Origin: SAR324 cluster bacterium REDSEA-S27_B3
Lineage (GTDB): Bacteria > SAR324 > NAC60-12
Reading direction: 5' to 3'
NCBI GenBank assembly: GCA_001627865.1
Contig: LUQO01000005.1
Coordinates: 124,001-188,000 of the forward strand
DNA length: 64,000 bases
Shown: positions 7,422 to 16,635 of the stretch, in pieces
How positions within the stretch are numbered: position 1 is the first letter of the stretch
How the letters are laid out: every line of letters begins with the position of its first letter
The notes under the pieces: model-generated
The model's input: only the letters and a program-made list of their open reading frames with translations
Databases searched by the model: none
Told to the model about the DNA's origin: nothing
Position numbers and translations under genes: made by a program

Positions 7422-9362
7422 TCAGGTAATAGCATGTGACAACGCTTCATTTTCAGCAACTACCCAGCCAAGCCCAAGTGATTCCATCTTTCTTAGTGAA
7501 GGGTGTCCTGTCTCCACATCCCAATCGCATAAGCGGTAGTAATCTTCCAAGGCAACTTCCCATTCTCCCTCATCTAAAACGTAGCCATCAGATCTGCCTC
7601 CTTCAAGGGGTCGTTTGAACATCTTCTTCGGAAGAGTGTCAGACTCTCTGCCTACTCCTTCTCTTGAATTAAAAGCCCTCAACATGTTGAGACGACGTTC
7701 GCCTACTTCCAGAATCTCTTTCATATCAACATCCCATCCCATAACTGCATTAACGGTTTTTACCAGTTCTTCAGGGCTGTACAGCTGAAACGAGGCTCCA
7801 AAAACAAAAGCACATACAGAAAGGCTGTCCACGGCACTGGACAAATGCTGGGTGATCATGGCGAAGCGCATCATTTCTTTGTTAAGCGCCAATTTCTCCT
7901 GTGGATTAGTCAGGCCGATTTCCTTCATGCGTTCAGGATAAGCTTTGTAACCCGGATCATGTTCACTGGATTCATGATCTGCCCCAAAAGGATTTGCTGC
8001 GTAAATAACACTCAGGCTGCGCTTTACCTGCGGCATATGTGCTGGTGCTTCCTGACCTTTACTTGTAATTAAATAATCTTCAGTTCCACGTCCAATGATT
8101 TCTGCTGCCTTTTTTGAACCCTCGGCCAGTATCTCTCCGAAACCTTCACGATTGGCTATCATTTCCGTAATTTTTGCCATTGCTTCAGCATTGCCGTATT
8201 GCAGCTCGATTCCTCCTGTATCTTCTGCTGTTATTTTACCTTCTTCCCAGCATTCCATGGCCCACGCAATAGTTGCCCCGCATGAAATCGTATCCATGCC
8301 GTACATGTTGCAAAGCGCGTTGGCGTGTATAATCGCGTCCATGTCGCTGATTCCGCAATAACTCCCAAATGTCGCAAGTGTTTCGTATTCCGGACCTCCG
8401 TATTTTGCATCCGTCTTAAACGGTCCTTCATCAATTTGTGCAACACGTTTGCATTTGATTGAACAGCTGAAACAAGTATCTCTGCCAAAACGATTCTGGT
8501 CATCTTTTTCATGACCCCTGAGATGCTCATTGTAAAGTTTGAGTCCATCAATTTCTTCATGTTTGTCAAAGTTGCCGCTATTGAAATTATAAGTCGGCAA
8601 ACCCCCGGCTTTGTGCTGAGGAGTAGTTACCCCGGGAGTTCCATATTTTCCAAAACCATCCATCCCCGTAGGTTCTAAATTAACCTTGGCCAGCTTCTGG
8701 ATCTCTTTAAATTTTTCAGGGTTAGAGACAGCAGGTTTCATTTTCCCTCTGACTACAACAGCTTTAAGGTTTTTTGATCCCATCACAGCACCCATTCCGG
8801 TACGACCATTTGCGCGGTTGCTCATACTGATCAGTGCGGAGAACCGAACAAGATTCTCTCCTGCAGGACCAATCTGCAAAACCTCGATTCGCTTATCGTC
8901 CAGTTCTTCTTTAAGTTTATCTTCAGCATCGCCGGTAGTAAGCCCCCACAAATGTCCGGCATCACGCAGTTCGGCCTCTCCGTGATGCATCCAAAGATAC
9001 ACCGGTTTTGGAGATTTACCCTTGATTATCACTGCATCAAATCCTGAAAATTTCATTTCAGCTGGAAAATATCCGCCACCTTGTGCGTCTCCGATACATC
9101 CGGTAAGTGGTGATTTTGCTACCGAAGTCAGACGACTTTGTCCGGAAACAGGTGTCCCTGTTAGTACTCCTGTGCATAAAGCAAGAACATTGTCCGGACT
9201 AAAAGGATCAACTCCTGCTGGAGTTTCTTTAAGAACATAGTGTAAGCCCATCGCACTTCCTCCCATATAGGTGCGATAAAACTTCTCATCCGGTTCTTCA
9301 ATTTCCAACTCACCTTTTGTCAAATTAACATGTAAAACTTTTCCTGTATAACCGTAAGGCAT
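7422..9362 (-). CDS. Tungsten-type aldehyde:ferredoxin oxidoreductase (AOR family)
   Basis: This 646-residue AOR-family enzyme is expected to oxidise aldehydes to acids with a bis-pterin tungsten (or molybdenum) cofactor and a 4Fe-4S cluster, passing electrons to ferredoxin. The cluster ligands are visible as Cys297, Cys300 and Cys304 (CFSCSIKC) plus Cys517 in SLSVCAFVF, the same spacing as in archaeal AOR. The N-terminal domain contains TGVLTGTPVSGQSRLTSVAKSP-type pterin-binding sequence near 64-85. Length is normal for the family. A MoaD-like gene lies 33 bases upstream and a sigma-54 activator downstream, a common AOR neighbourhood. The natural aldehyde is unknown; sulfoacetaldehyde or another product of the adjacent enzymes is possible. 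Confidence 0.92.
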   Translation of the reverse strand: MPYGYTGKVLHVNLTKGELEIEEPDEKFYRTYMGGSAMGLHYVLKETPAGVDPFSPDNVLALCTGVLTGTPVSGQSRLTSVAKSPLTGCIGDAQGGGYFPAEMKFSGFDAVIIKGKSPKPVYLWMHHGEAELRDAGHLWGLTTGDAEDKLKEELDDKRIEVLQIGPAGENLVRFSALISMSNRANGRTGMGAVMGSKNLKAVVVRGKMKPAVSNPEKFKEIQKLAKVNLEPTGMDGFGKYGTPGVTTPQHKAGGLPTYNFNSGNFDKHEEIDGLKLYNEHLRGHEKDDQNRFGRDTCFSCSIKCKRVAQIDEGPFKTDAKYGGPEYETLATFGSYCGISDMDAIIHANALCNMYGMDTISCGATIAWAMECWEEGKITAEDTGGIELQYGNAEAMAKITEMIANREGFGEILAEGSKKAAEIIGRGTEDYLITSKGQEAPAHMPQVKRSLSVIYAANPFGADHESSEHDPGYKAYPERMKEIGLTNPQEKLALNKEMMRFAMITQHLSSAVDSLSVCAFVFGASFQLYSPEELVKTVNAVMGWDVDMKEILEVGERRLNMLRAFNSREGVGRESDTLPKKMFKRPLEGGRSDGYVLDEGEWEVALEDYYRLCDWDVETGHPSLRKMESLGLGWVVAENEALSHAIT

Positions 9363-9395
9363 ATTTTTCTCCTACTTCATATTTAACATTTAAAA

Positions 9396-9629
9396 CTATC
9401 CTCCACTGATAATAGAGAAGACAAGTACCTCATCTCCGTCAATAAGAACATGATCAAGACCTTTTTCCTCATCACCATTGACTGCTACAACCACTTTGCG
9501 CTTGATTTGAAGTTTTTGCAGCATATCGGCAATGGTTGATTCATCATTCAATTTCAATGCAGTTTTACCTCTGTCAGAATCCGGCAGATAATCTACCAAA
9601 GGGCCCATTAATTCAAGATTTATTTTCAT
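9396..9629 (-). CDS. MoaD/ThiS-family sulfur carrier linked to AOR
   Basis: This 77-residue beta-grasp ubiquitin-like protein ends in the diagnostic SGG tail, whose terminal glycine becomes a thiocarboxylate for sulfur transfer. It also carries the VAVNGDEEKGLDHVLIDGDE stretch typical of MoaD (about residues 48-67). AOR genes often have a dedicated MoaD-like partner thought to help make the tungstopterin dithiolene. Here it sits between the GabD-like gene and AOR, with spacings of 49 and 33 bases, which supports that role rather than thiamine synthesis. Confidence 0.85.
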   Translation of the reverse strand: MKINLELMGPLVDYLPDSDRGKTALKLNDESTIADMLQKLQIKRKVVVAVNGDEEKGLDHVLIDGDEVLVFSIISGG

Positions 9630-9678
9630 ATTATATCCTCAAATTAAAATAAAAACTTTTGGCAAAATGCAATAGAAA

Positions 9679-11169
9679 TCAGTCATTGATTCCTCCCATG
9701 CAAAGATATTTTATTTCGAGGTAGTCATCGATACCATATTTGGAACCTTCTCTTCCTGTTCCTGACTCCTTGACTCCTCCGAATGGTGCGACTTCGGTTG
9801 AAATAATTCCTTCATTTACACCAACAATTCCATATTCCAGCCCCTCAGATACTCTCCATATCCGGCCAATATCTCTACTGTAAAAATATGCAGCTAAACC
9901 AAATTCAGTGTCATTTGCCATTTCAATCGCTTCTTCTTCTGTTTCAAATTTGAATACAGGTGCCATTGGTCCAAATGTTTCTTCTTTTGCTACCATCATT
10001 TCTTTTGTTACTCCGGATAGTACTGTTGGTTCGTAAAATGTCCCGCCCAGTTTATGCCGCTGTCCGCCAGCAAGAAGTTTTGCACCTTTTGAAATGGCAT
10101 CCTCGACATGGCTTTCAACTTTTGTAACAGCAGCTTCATTAATCAACGGACCTTGTTGGGCACCATCTTCAAAACCGTCAGCCACTTTTATATTTTTAGC
10201 TGCATCTGCCAACATTCCACAAAATTTATCATAAACCTTGCTTTGCACCAGAATTCTATTCGCACAAACACAGGTTTGACCGGCATTCCGAAACTTGCTG
10301 GCCAGAGCTCCTGGAATAGCTGCTTCCAGGTCAGCGTCGTCAAATACAATAAACGGAGCATTACCTCCCAGTTCAAGTGCAAGCTTTTTGACGGTACCGG
10401 AACACTGTTTCATCAGGAGTTTTCCAACTCCGGTAGAGCCGGTGAAACTCAATTTTCTCACAATTGGATTGCCTGTAAATTCACCACCAATTTCCACAGC
10501 ATCACCTGTAATTGTGCTTAATATTCCCGGAGGTACACCGGCACGTTCAGCAAGTTCACACAGTGCAAATGCTGAAAACGGTGTGTCCGGAGCCGGCTTT
10601 ATGACCATTGGGCAGCCTGCAGCCAATGCAGGACCAGCTTTCCTGGTGATCATTGCCGCAGGGAAATTCCATGGTGTAATAGCAACTGTTACGCCGATGG
10701 GCTGCATGATTACAACAATACGCTTATCAGTTGCATGTGAAGGAATTGTATCCCCATATAATCGTTTTGCTTCTTCTCCAAACCACTCCAGAAAATTTGC
10801 CGCATAAGCTATTTCTCCACGGGATTCGGCGAGCGGTTTACCCTGCTCTGCAGTCATAAGACGTGCAAGATCCTCTTGATTTTCCATCATCAATTCAAAC
10901 CATCTACGCATTATAACAGCACGCTCCTTGGCTGTTTTAGAACGCCATTTTGGCCATGCATTGTTTGCTGCTTTAATTGCACGTTTTGCCTCTGCAGCGC
11001 CACAATTTGGTACTGTACCTAAAACATTGCCGTTTGCAGGATTGGTAATCTCGGTAGATTCTCCACTGTCTGCATCCGCCCATTTGCCATCAATATACAC
11101 CTGCTGACGAAATAAAGTGGCATCTTTCATTCCGATTGATTTAACTGTATTACTGGCGCTGACTGACAT
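9679..11169 (-). CDS. gabD: NAD(P)-dependent succinate-semialdehyde dehydrogenase-like aldehyde dehydrogenase
   Basis: This 496-residue non-acylating aldehyde dehydrogenase has catalytic Cys300 in NAGQTCVCANR, where the second Cys (302) is the redox partner typical of bacterial GabD. The general base is Glu266 in LELGGNAP, and the nucleotide loop is FTGSTGVGK (242-250). GabD enzymes oxidise succinate semialdehyde to succinate, but close relatives act on glutarate semialdehyde and sulfolactaldehyde-type substrates. The ATG at 11169 follows a strong AGGAGG. It is the first gene of the minus-strand operon leading to the MoaD-like protein, AOR and the sigma-54 regulator, so the actual substrate may be the AOR substrate rather than a GABA product. 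Confidence 0.8.
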   Translation of the reverse strand: MSVSASNTVKSIGMKDATLFRQQVYIDGKWADADSGESTEITNPANGNVLGTVPNCGAAEAKRAIKAANNAWPKWRSKTAKERAVIMRRWFELMMENQEDLARLMTAEQGKPLAESRGEIAYAANFLEWFGEEAKRLYGDTIPSHATDKRIVVIMQPIGVTVAITPWNFPAAMITRKAGPALAAGCPMVIKPAPDTPFSAFALCELAERAGVPPGILSTITGDAVEIGGEFTGNPIVRKLSFTGSTGVGKLLMKQCSGTVKKLALELGGNAPFIVFDDADLEAAIPGALASKFRNAGQTCVCANRILVQSKVYDKFCGMLADAAKNIKVADGFEDGAQQGPLINEAAVTKVESHVEDAISKGAKLLAGGQRHKLGGTFYEPTVLSGVTKEMMVAKEETFGPMAPVFKFETEEEAIEMANDTEFGLAAYFYSRDIGRIWRVSEGLEYGIVGVNEGIISTEVAPFGGVKESGTGREGSKYGIDDYLEIKYLCMGGIND

Positions 11170-11390
11170 TTGTTCCTCCTATCACTGTGTTAAACTTACC
11201 ATCAAACCTTATTTAATAATAACATCTGTAGTTTGAAATATATATACGCATTGTCCATTCTAATGAATATGAAATGCAAGATATTTTACTGTATTTGCTA
11301 TTATTTCAATTTTTGACTGTTATTACTTTACACTATAAACAATTGGGAGTGTACATCAGCTATTAGTTGATTAGAATTTACTTATAATTC

Positions 11391-11399
11391 TGTTATAAT
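11391..11399 (+). promoter_or_regulatory. Extended -10 promoter before the zinc-ribbon protein
   Basis: TGT directly precedes a perfect TATAAT (11394-11399), an extended -10 element that can work without a good -35 box. Transcription would start near 11406, about 50 bases before the TTG start at 11457. Confidence 0.4.
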
Positions 11400-11456
11400 C
11401 TACTTAAATACATAAATGAAAAAGCTGTTTTAGCTGCTTTCTGAACTACTTGGAAA

Positions 11457-12257
11457 TTGATAAATAAATCTCCTGAACAAGCTATCCCTTCAATTGGAGA
11501 TTCTCAGAAAGATAAAACTCTCCACTGTCCATCATGCGGCGAAAACAAATTTAATGTTATTCCATTAACCGGCAAGGATGGTGAACAATTCATCAGAATT
11601 CTCTGTCAAAAATGTGGTGAGCATATATTTTTTCAGACTCCCGATACTTTCAGCAAATCAATCGAACTTGATAATGCTGGTGATGCATGGGAAACAAAGA
11701 ATTACAGTTACATTCAACAAGAATGGGAAGAATGGCTTCGATGGAAACAGAAACACCTGGTGCAAGTTTCCTCAAGCAGATCTTATTTATCGAAATACAC
11801 TCAATTGCTTTTAGCACTCATTTTTACTGGAAGTATCTTATTTTTTATCCTAGAACGCTGGCATCTGCTTGATCCGGTTTTTGAAAACCCCGAGAAAAGG
11901 CAAAATTATATTACAGAGTTAGCTGAGCAGCTATTGGAAGTCCCATGTTTTCCATCCATCATGAAAATCAAGATCAGAACTGTACCGATTCATTATACAA
12001 GAGAGCGTCCAGTGCATCAGAATTATATCCAATATGGAGAAGCAGGAATATACTGGGGTGAAGAACAAATAAAAATTCACCGCTCAAACTTCTGGTTTTT
12101 TGGATGGCCCAAAAAAAACCAATTAATGAATACTCTGGTTCACGAACTGCGGCACAGAAGCAGTCCCGGACTTGGCCACAACAGCACCTTTTATAAATTG
12201 GTTGAAAAAGATATGCAGTGTGTGCTTGATTACATATCTGCTGTTGAACATAAATGA
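11457..12257 (+). CDS. Membrane-anchored protein with N-terminal zinc ribbon and HExxH metallopeptidase-like motif
   Basis: I do not recognise a named family for this 266-residue protein. Its N-terminus has a zinc ribbon with Cys24/Cys27 (CPSCG) and Cys50/Cys53 (CQKCG). One hydrophobic membrane segment follows at about 113-132. The C-terminal part holds HELRH (229-233) with a third histidine at 241 in PGLGHNSTFY, the arrangement of SprT/M48-like zinc metallopeptidases. The likely topology is a cytoplasmic zinc ribbon with the peptidase-like domain outside the membrane. The TTG at 11457 is forced as start: an in-frame stop lies 15 bases upstream and the next methionine would remove the zinc ribbon. 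It is a single gene between unrelated operons. Confidence 0.6.
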   Translation: MINKSPEQAIPSIGDSQKDKTLHCPSCGENKFNVIPLTGKDGEQFIRILCQKCGEHIFFQTPDTFSKSIELDNAGDAWETKNYSYIQQEWEEWLRWKQKHLVQVSSSRSYLSKYTQLLLALIFTGSILFFILERWHLLDPVFENPEKRQNYITELAEQLLEVPCFPSIMKIKIRTVPIHYTRERPVHQNYIQYGEAGIYWGEEQIKIHRSNFWFFGWPKKNQLMNTLVHELRHRSSPGLGHNSTFYKLVEKDMQCVLDYISAVEHK

Positions 12258-12467
12258 GGCTTAATTTGCAGCTGTGCGTATGTTGATCTTAAATTTAAGT
12301 TAAATCCGTGTACTAATTCTTTACTGTTTAAATCTGCTTTTATTTTGTTCAATGCCTCATTCTTGAACAAAACCAACTTCTTTAATTTTCGGCAAACTGA
12401 ATTTCAGGAAGTTGAAATAGATCCACTCTGAATTTCAATTCCTGCAATAATTTATTTCAATTTTTAG

Positions 12468-12496
12468 TTGACATCAGCTGGCTGTTGCGTTATTTT
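12468..12496 (+). promoter_or_regulatory. Sigma-70 type promoter of the liv-type ABC transporter operon
   Basis: A consensus TTGACA (12468-12473), a 17-base spacer and TATTTT (12491-12496, 4/6 match to the -10 box) lie about 67 bases before the binding-protein start codon. Confidence 0.5.
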
Positions 12497-12516
12497 TTTC
12501 GGACTTTAATTCATTT

Positions 12517-12532
12517 ACCAGTCTCAACTGGT
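12517..12532 (+). promoter_or_regulatory. Inverted repeat ACCAGT-CTCA-ACTGGT in the livK leader
   Basis: Perfect 6-bp arms (12517-12522 and 12527-12532) flank a 4-base centre just downstream of the predicted start of transcription. It could be an operator or a short leader hairpin upstream of the strong AAGGAGG ribosome site at 12552-12558. Confidence 0.35.
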
Positions 12533-12562
12533 GAAATTATTTTGCAATGATAAGGAGGAATA

Positions 12563-13735
12563 ATGAGGAAACTCTTTTTATGGACAGTAAGTCTTGGTGT
12601 GCTGATTATCAGTCAGGCAGCTATGGCTGATACAGTCAAAATCGGTTTTGTCACTACACTAACCGGAGGTGCAGGGGCAATAGGGAACGATATGCGGGAT
12701 GCTGTTGAGCTGGCACTCGATCACCTGGGCCGCAAAATGGGAAGCTCTGATGTGAAAATGTTTTATGAAGACGACACATTTAAACCTGATGTTGGAAAGC
12801 AAAAAACTGAAAAATTGGTCAAAAAAGACAAAGTTCATTTTGTCACCGGTTATATTTGGAGTCATGTACTTCTGGCTTCGCGTAATTCAGTTGTGGGCAA
12901 AGGTCCGTTCATGATTACTTCCAATGCTGGACCAGGGCCGGTTGCCGGAAAACTTTGCCATGAGGATTTTTTCTCAACATCATGGCAAAATGACCAAACA
13001 ACTATGGCAATGGGTGAGGTACTGAACCAGCTGGGGATTAAAAATCTTTACATAATGGCCCCAAATTACGCTGCTGGTAAAAGCATGGTAGCCGGAGTTT
13101 CACGCACTTTCAAAGGAAACATTGTTGGTAAAGATATGACCAAGTTTCCGGCACAGCTTGATTTCTCCGCGGAACTTGCGAAGGTTCGTGCAGCTAATCC
13201 TGACGCTGTGTTTGTCTTTTATCCGGGTAAACATGGCATGCAGTTTTTCAAGCAGTATTCACAGGCAGGTTTGAAAGGCTCAGTTCCATTATATTCTGCT
13301 TTCACAGTTGATTCCTTAAGTCTTCCTCGTTTAAAAGATTTGGCTTCTGGAAGTTTAATGACCCAGTTCTGGGCTCCGGATTTGGATAATCCGGTAAATA
13401 AACGCTTTGTTGCTGATTATCGCAAAAAGACTGGTCGATATCCGACTTTCTATGCCGCACAGTCTTATGACACTATCATGCTGATCAACAGCGCTGTCAC
13501 AGCTGTAGGTGGTGATTTGTCCAATAAGTCGGGTATGCGTGCAGCTATGCGTAAAGCGGATTTCCCATCAATACGTGGACCATTTAAATACGGTAACAAC
13601 CATTTCCCAATTCAAAACTTTTATTTACGTAAGGTAATTAAAGATTCTGAAGGAAATTTTACTACCAGTATTGAGAAAACCGTTTACACAAATCATCAGG
13701 ATCCATACGCAAAGGATTGCAAGATGTCCTGGTAA
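12563..13735 (+). CDS. livK: Branched-chain amino acid/amide ABC transporter, periplasmic binding protein
   Basis: This 390-residue type-1 periplasmic binding protein has a signal peptide that ends near residue 22 (AAMA). The mature start TVKIGFVTTLTGGAGAIGNDMRDAVELAL is the classic opening of LivK/UrtA/amide-binding receptors. Members bind leucine-type amino acids, amides, short-chain acids or aromatic acids, so the exact ligand is open. It is the first gene of a full importer, ahead of two permeases and two ATPases, and has a very strong ribosome site (AAGGAGG). A stable hairpin follows the stop, as expected when the receptor is made in excess over the membrane parts. Confidence 0.88.
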   Translation: MRKLFLWTVSLGVLIISQAAMADTVKIGFVTTLTGGAGAIGNDMRDAVELALDHLGRKMGSSDVKMFYEDDTFKPDVGKQKTEKLVKKDKVHFVTGYIWSHVLLASRNSVVGKGPFMITSNAGPGPVAGKLCHEDFFSTSWQNDQTTMAMGEVLNQLGIKNLYIMAPNYAAGKSMVAGVSRTFKGNIVGKDMTKFPAQLDFSAELAKVRAANPDAVFVFYPGKHGMQFFKQYSQAGLKGSVPLYSAFTVDSLSLPRLKDLASGSLMTQFWAPDLDNPVNKRFVADYRKKTGRYPTFYAAQSYDTIMLINSAVTAVGGDLSNKSGMRAAMRKADFPSIRGPFKYGNNHFPIQNFYLRKVIKDSEGNFTTSIEKTVYTNHQDPYAKDCKMSW

Positions 13736-13748
13736 AATTTCTGTTTTT

Positions 13749-13769
13749 GGAGGGACTTCGTGTCCCTCC
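13749..13769 (+). terminator. Stem-loop after the binding-protein gene (partial terminator or mRNA stabiliser)
   Basis: GGAGGGAC (13749-13756) and GTCCCTCC (13762-13769) form a perfect 8-bp GC-rich stem with a TTCGT loop, 13 bases after the livK stop. There is no T-run afterwards, so it is more likely an attenuating or mRNA-protecting hairpin than a full terminator. Confidence 0.55.
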
Positions 13770-13961
13770 ATGTCTTTGCCCCTCCATCCTCAATTCAATC
13801 CTGAAAAAATTAATGTCAAAATTTAATCAGACAAATCATCTCCACGGAAAAGTCTAATTTTGAACTGACTTTATTACTATGTAAAGATGATAATATCTAT
13901 GTATTGTCTTCCTGCCAAATAGTCATATTGAAATAATCACCCAAATTTACAATAGGTTCAT

Positions 13962-14885
13962 GTGAACTGGATTCTGCTTCTGGAGCAAACCCTGAACGGT
14001 TTACAATTAGGTATTTTATTGTTTCTGCTTGCCGCAGGATTAACGCTTATATTTGGAATCATGGACCTTATCAATCTGGCACATGGTTCACTCTACATGA
14101 TGGGAGCATACTTTGCTGCGACTTTTACACAATGGACAAACTCATTCTTTCTTGGGGTTTTGCTCACATTGCCTGCCTGCATGTTATTCGGCATTATAGT
14201 GGAAAGCATTGCTTTAAGAAAGCTGTACACCCGCAGCCATCTGGATCAGGTATTGGCAACCTTCGGCCTAATATTATTTTTTAATGAACTAGTCAGACTC
14301 ATCTGGGGACCAATCGGACTTGATATCCCTTTACCAGATATACTAAATGGCAGTGTAGAACTTTTTTTCGGCATCCGATATCCAGCCTTTCGTCTAGTTA
14401 TCATCTTTGCAGGTATCACCGTAGCATTATTGCTTTATTTGCTTGTTTCCCGGACAAAAATTGGAATGCTTATCCGTGCAGGAGCAAGCAACCGTCAAAT
14501 GGTTAGCGCCCTGGGAGTAAACATAAACCTTCTTTATACTATTGTCTTTGGCTTGGGATCGGCACTGGCAGGATTGGCAGGCTTAATGGCCGCCCCAATC
14601 ATGACAGTAGAAATAGGGATGGGTGAAGGTATATTGATTGTTACCTTTGTGGTTATTGTAATTGGTGGAGTTGGATCAATTCGAGGTGCATTTGTTGCGG
14701 CTCTTTTAGTTGGATTTATCGATACTGTAGGGAGATCATTCCTGCCGGACATTTTAGGTCTGTTTGTTTCCAACGATGTCGCTGATACCGCCGCGCCAGC
14801 CATTTCTTCCATGCTGATTTATGTTCTGATGGCGCTCATTTTGGCAATAAGGCCACAAGGGCTTTTCCCACCTAAAGGAGTTTAG
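13962..14885 (+). CDS. livH: ABC transporter inner-membrane permease, LivH type
   Basis: This 307-residue membrane protein has about eight hydrophobic segments and the family signatures AAGLTLIFGIMDLINLAHGSLYMMGAY (about 24-50) and GVGSIRGAFVAALLVG (about 238-253). LivH is one of the two pore subunits of branched-chain amino acid type importers. Start is a GTG at 13962; the overlapping ATG at 13960 is followed by a stop. It directly abuts livM. Confidence 0.88.
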   Translation: MNWILLLEQTLNGLQLGILLFLLAAGLTLIFGIMDLINLAHGSLYMMGAYFAATFTQWTNSFFLGVLLTLPACMLFGIIVESIALRKLYTRSHLDQVLATFGLILFFNELVRLIWGPIGLDIPLPDILNGSVELFFGIRYPAFRLVIIFAGITVALLLYLLVSRTKIGMLIRAGASNRQMVSALGVNINLLYTIVFGLGSALAGLAGLMAAPIMTVEIGMGEGILIVTFVVIVIGGVGSIRGAFVAALLVGFIDTVGRSFLPDILGLFVSNDVADTAAPAISSMLIYVLMALILAIRPQGLFPPKGV

Positions 14886-15881
14886 ATGAACTGGTCCCCG
14901 CGTTTTGCTTTAATAAGCCTGTTAATGATTGGATTGGGAGCAGTACCATTAATCGCTGACGCAATAGATGAACCTTTTTATACAGTTTTGTTTTCCAGAA
15001 TGTTAATTCTTTCAATAGGGGCAGTTAGTCTTAATTTGATATTAGGATATGGGGGGATGGTTAGTTTTGGACATGCTGTTTATCTGGGAATTGGGTCATA
15101 TGTTGTAGGAATTGGCACATTGCACGCTGTGGAAGATGGAGTGACGTGGATGGGAGACGGATTTATTCACATGGCCGTTGCAGTTTGTGCGTCTGCAATA
15201 GCAGCACTTTTTATTGGAGCTATTTCACTGCGTACTCGCGGGGTATATTTCATTATGATTACTCTGGCGTTTGCGCAGATGTTCTATTTCATTGCTGTAG
15301 GTAACGAAAGCTATGGAGGTGATGATGGACTTAGCCTTTATATGCGAAGCGACTTTTCGGGTTTGCTAGACCTATCTAATGACAACACACTCTATTACCT
15401 TAACTTTGGATTTTTGATTATCACGTTGTATTTATCACATCGTTTAATCAAATCTCGTTTCGGCATGTTGATTCGTGGAGCAAAATCGAATGAACAAAGA
15501 ATGAGATCCATTGGTTTCCCCGTTTTCCGTTACCGTCTTGTAGCTTTCATTCTTTCCGGAGCAATTTGCGGGTTAGCCGGAGTGTTGTCCGCAAATCAAA
15601 CTGATTTCGTCAGTCCTTCCGTAATGCATTGGACTCGTTCCGGAGATTTGATCATTATGATTGTTTTAGGAGGAATGGGAACTCTTTTCGGACCTGTTAT
15701 CGGTGCAGTCGCATTTCTATTTTTGGAAGAATTCCTCTCAGAATTCACTGAATACTGGCAAATATTTTTTGGGCCATTACTTGTGCTGGTGGTAATTTTT
15801 GGACAAGGCGGAATTGATGGCATTCTTGTTAGACTGGATAATTGGTGGAGCAAAAGCTCTCTGTCTAAGCAGAAACAATAA
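14886..15881 (+). CDS. livM: ABC transporter inner-membrane permease, LivM type
   Basis: This 331-residue second pore subunit has many membrane segments, the LNLILGYGGMVSFGHAVYLGIGSY signature (about 49-72) and the GGMGTLFGPVIGAVAFLFLEE coupling region (about 258-278). The ATG at 14886 immediately follows the livH stop and is served by AAAGGAG inside the end of livH, so translation is coupled. It partners LivH and the two ATPases downstream. Confidence 0.88.
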   Translation: MNWSPRFALISLLMIGLGAVPLIADAIDEPFYTVLFSRMLILSIGAVSLNLILGYGGMVSFGHAVYLGIGSYVVGIGTLHAVEDGVTWMGDGFIHMAVAVCASAIAALFIGAISLRTRGVYFIMITLAFAQMFYFIAVGNESYGGDDGLSLYMRSDFSGLLDLSNDNTLYYLNFGFLIITLYLSHRLIKSRFGMLIRGAKSNEQRMRSIGFPVFRYRLVAFILSGAICGLAGVLSANQTDFVSPSVMHWTRSGDLIIMIVLGGMGTLFGPVIGAVAFLFLEEFLSEFTEYWQIFFGPLLVLVVIFGQGGIDGILVRLDNWWSKSSLSKQKQ

Positions 15882-15888
15882 TGAAAAA

Positions 15889-16635
15889 ATGTTAGTTGTA
15901 AAATCACTTAAAAAATCATTTGGAGGCTTACTTGCCATAGATGATCTTTCTTTTCAGGTAGAGACTGGGAAAATACACGCAGTAATAGGGCCTAATGGTG
16001 CTGGGAAAACCACATTAATCAGTCAGTTAAGTGGAGAAATAAAGCCAGATTCAGGCACTGTTTTGTTTGATGGCATCGAAATCTCGGGCATGCCTGTACA
16101 TCTTCGTTCCGCTCTCGGTTTAGCCCGTTCATTTCAAATTACCAACATATTTCTTGATTTGAAAACACTGGACAATGTTGCGCTTGCTGTACAGGCTCAT
16201 GCAGGACATTCTTTTCATTTCTGGCAAGACGCCGGCAAAGATCAGAAACTCAGACTGCCTGCCCTTGAATTTTTGCAACAGGTTGGTTTGGGAAAGCGGG
16301 CTGAAACTGTAGCGGGACAACTATCTCACGGTGAACACCGTCAACTTGAAATCGCAATGGCATTGGCAACACGTCCAAAATTGCTGCTTCTTGATGAACC
16401 AATGGCAGGAATGGGACCCAAAGAATCATCTGCCATGGTAGAAATACTTCAGGGCTTGAAAGGCAAATTAACCATTTTGCTGATAGAGCATGACATGGAT
16501 GTGGTTTTTACTTTGGCAGACAGCATCACAGTTCTTGTCAATGGGCGGCTGATTGCCACTGATACACCTGCAGCAATACGGCAGCATCCGGAAGTAAAAG
16601 CTGCCTATCTTGGAGAGGAGGACTTTGATACTTGA
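15889..16635 (+). CDS. livG: ABC transporter ATPase, LivG type
   Basis: This ATP-binding subunit of about 248 residues starts with MLVVKSLKKSFGGLLAIDDLS. The open frame extends upstream into livM, but the ATG at 15889 is chosen because homologues begin there. Walker A is GPNGAGKTT (about 35-43). The LSHGEHRQLEIAMAL signature has SHGE in place of the usual SGGQ, as in many LivG proteins. Walker B is LLLLDEPMAGMG, followed by the LLIEHDMDVVF histidine loop. It powers the LivH/LivM channel together with LivF and overlaps livF by 11 bases. Confidence 0.87.
   Translation: MLVVKSLKKSFGGLLAIDDLSFQVETGKIHAVIGPNGAGKTTLISQLSGEIKPDSGTVLFDGIEISGMPVHLRSALGLARSFQITNIFLDLKTLDNVALAVQAHAGHSFHFWQDAGKDQKLRLPALEFLQQVGLGKRAETVAGQLSHGEHRQLEIAMALATRPKLLLLDEPMAGMGPKESSAMVEILQGLKGKLTILLIEHDMDVVFTLADSITVLVNGRLIATDTPAAIRQHPEVKAAYLGEEDFDT

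Larger units (their letters stand above)
12258..12562. other. Intergenic region upstream of the ABC transporter
   Basis: This AT-rich gap holds the promoter and inverted repeat listed below. No RNA gene or small ORF with a ribosome site was seen. Confidence 0.55.
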
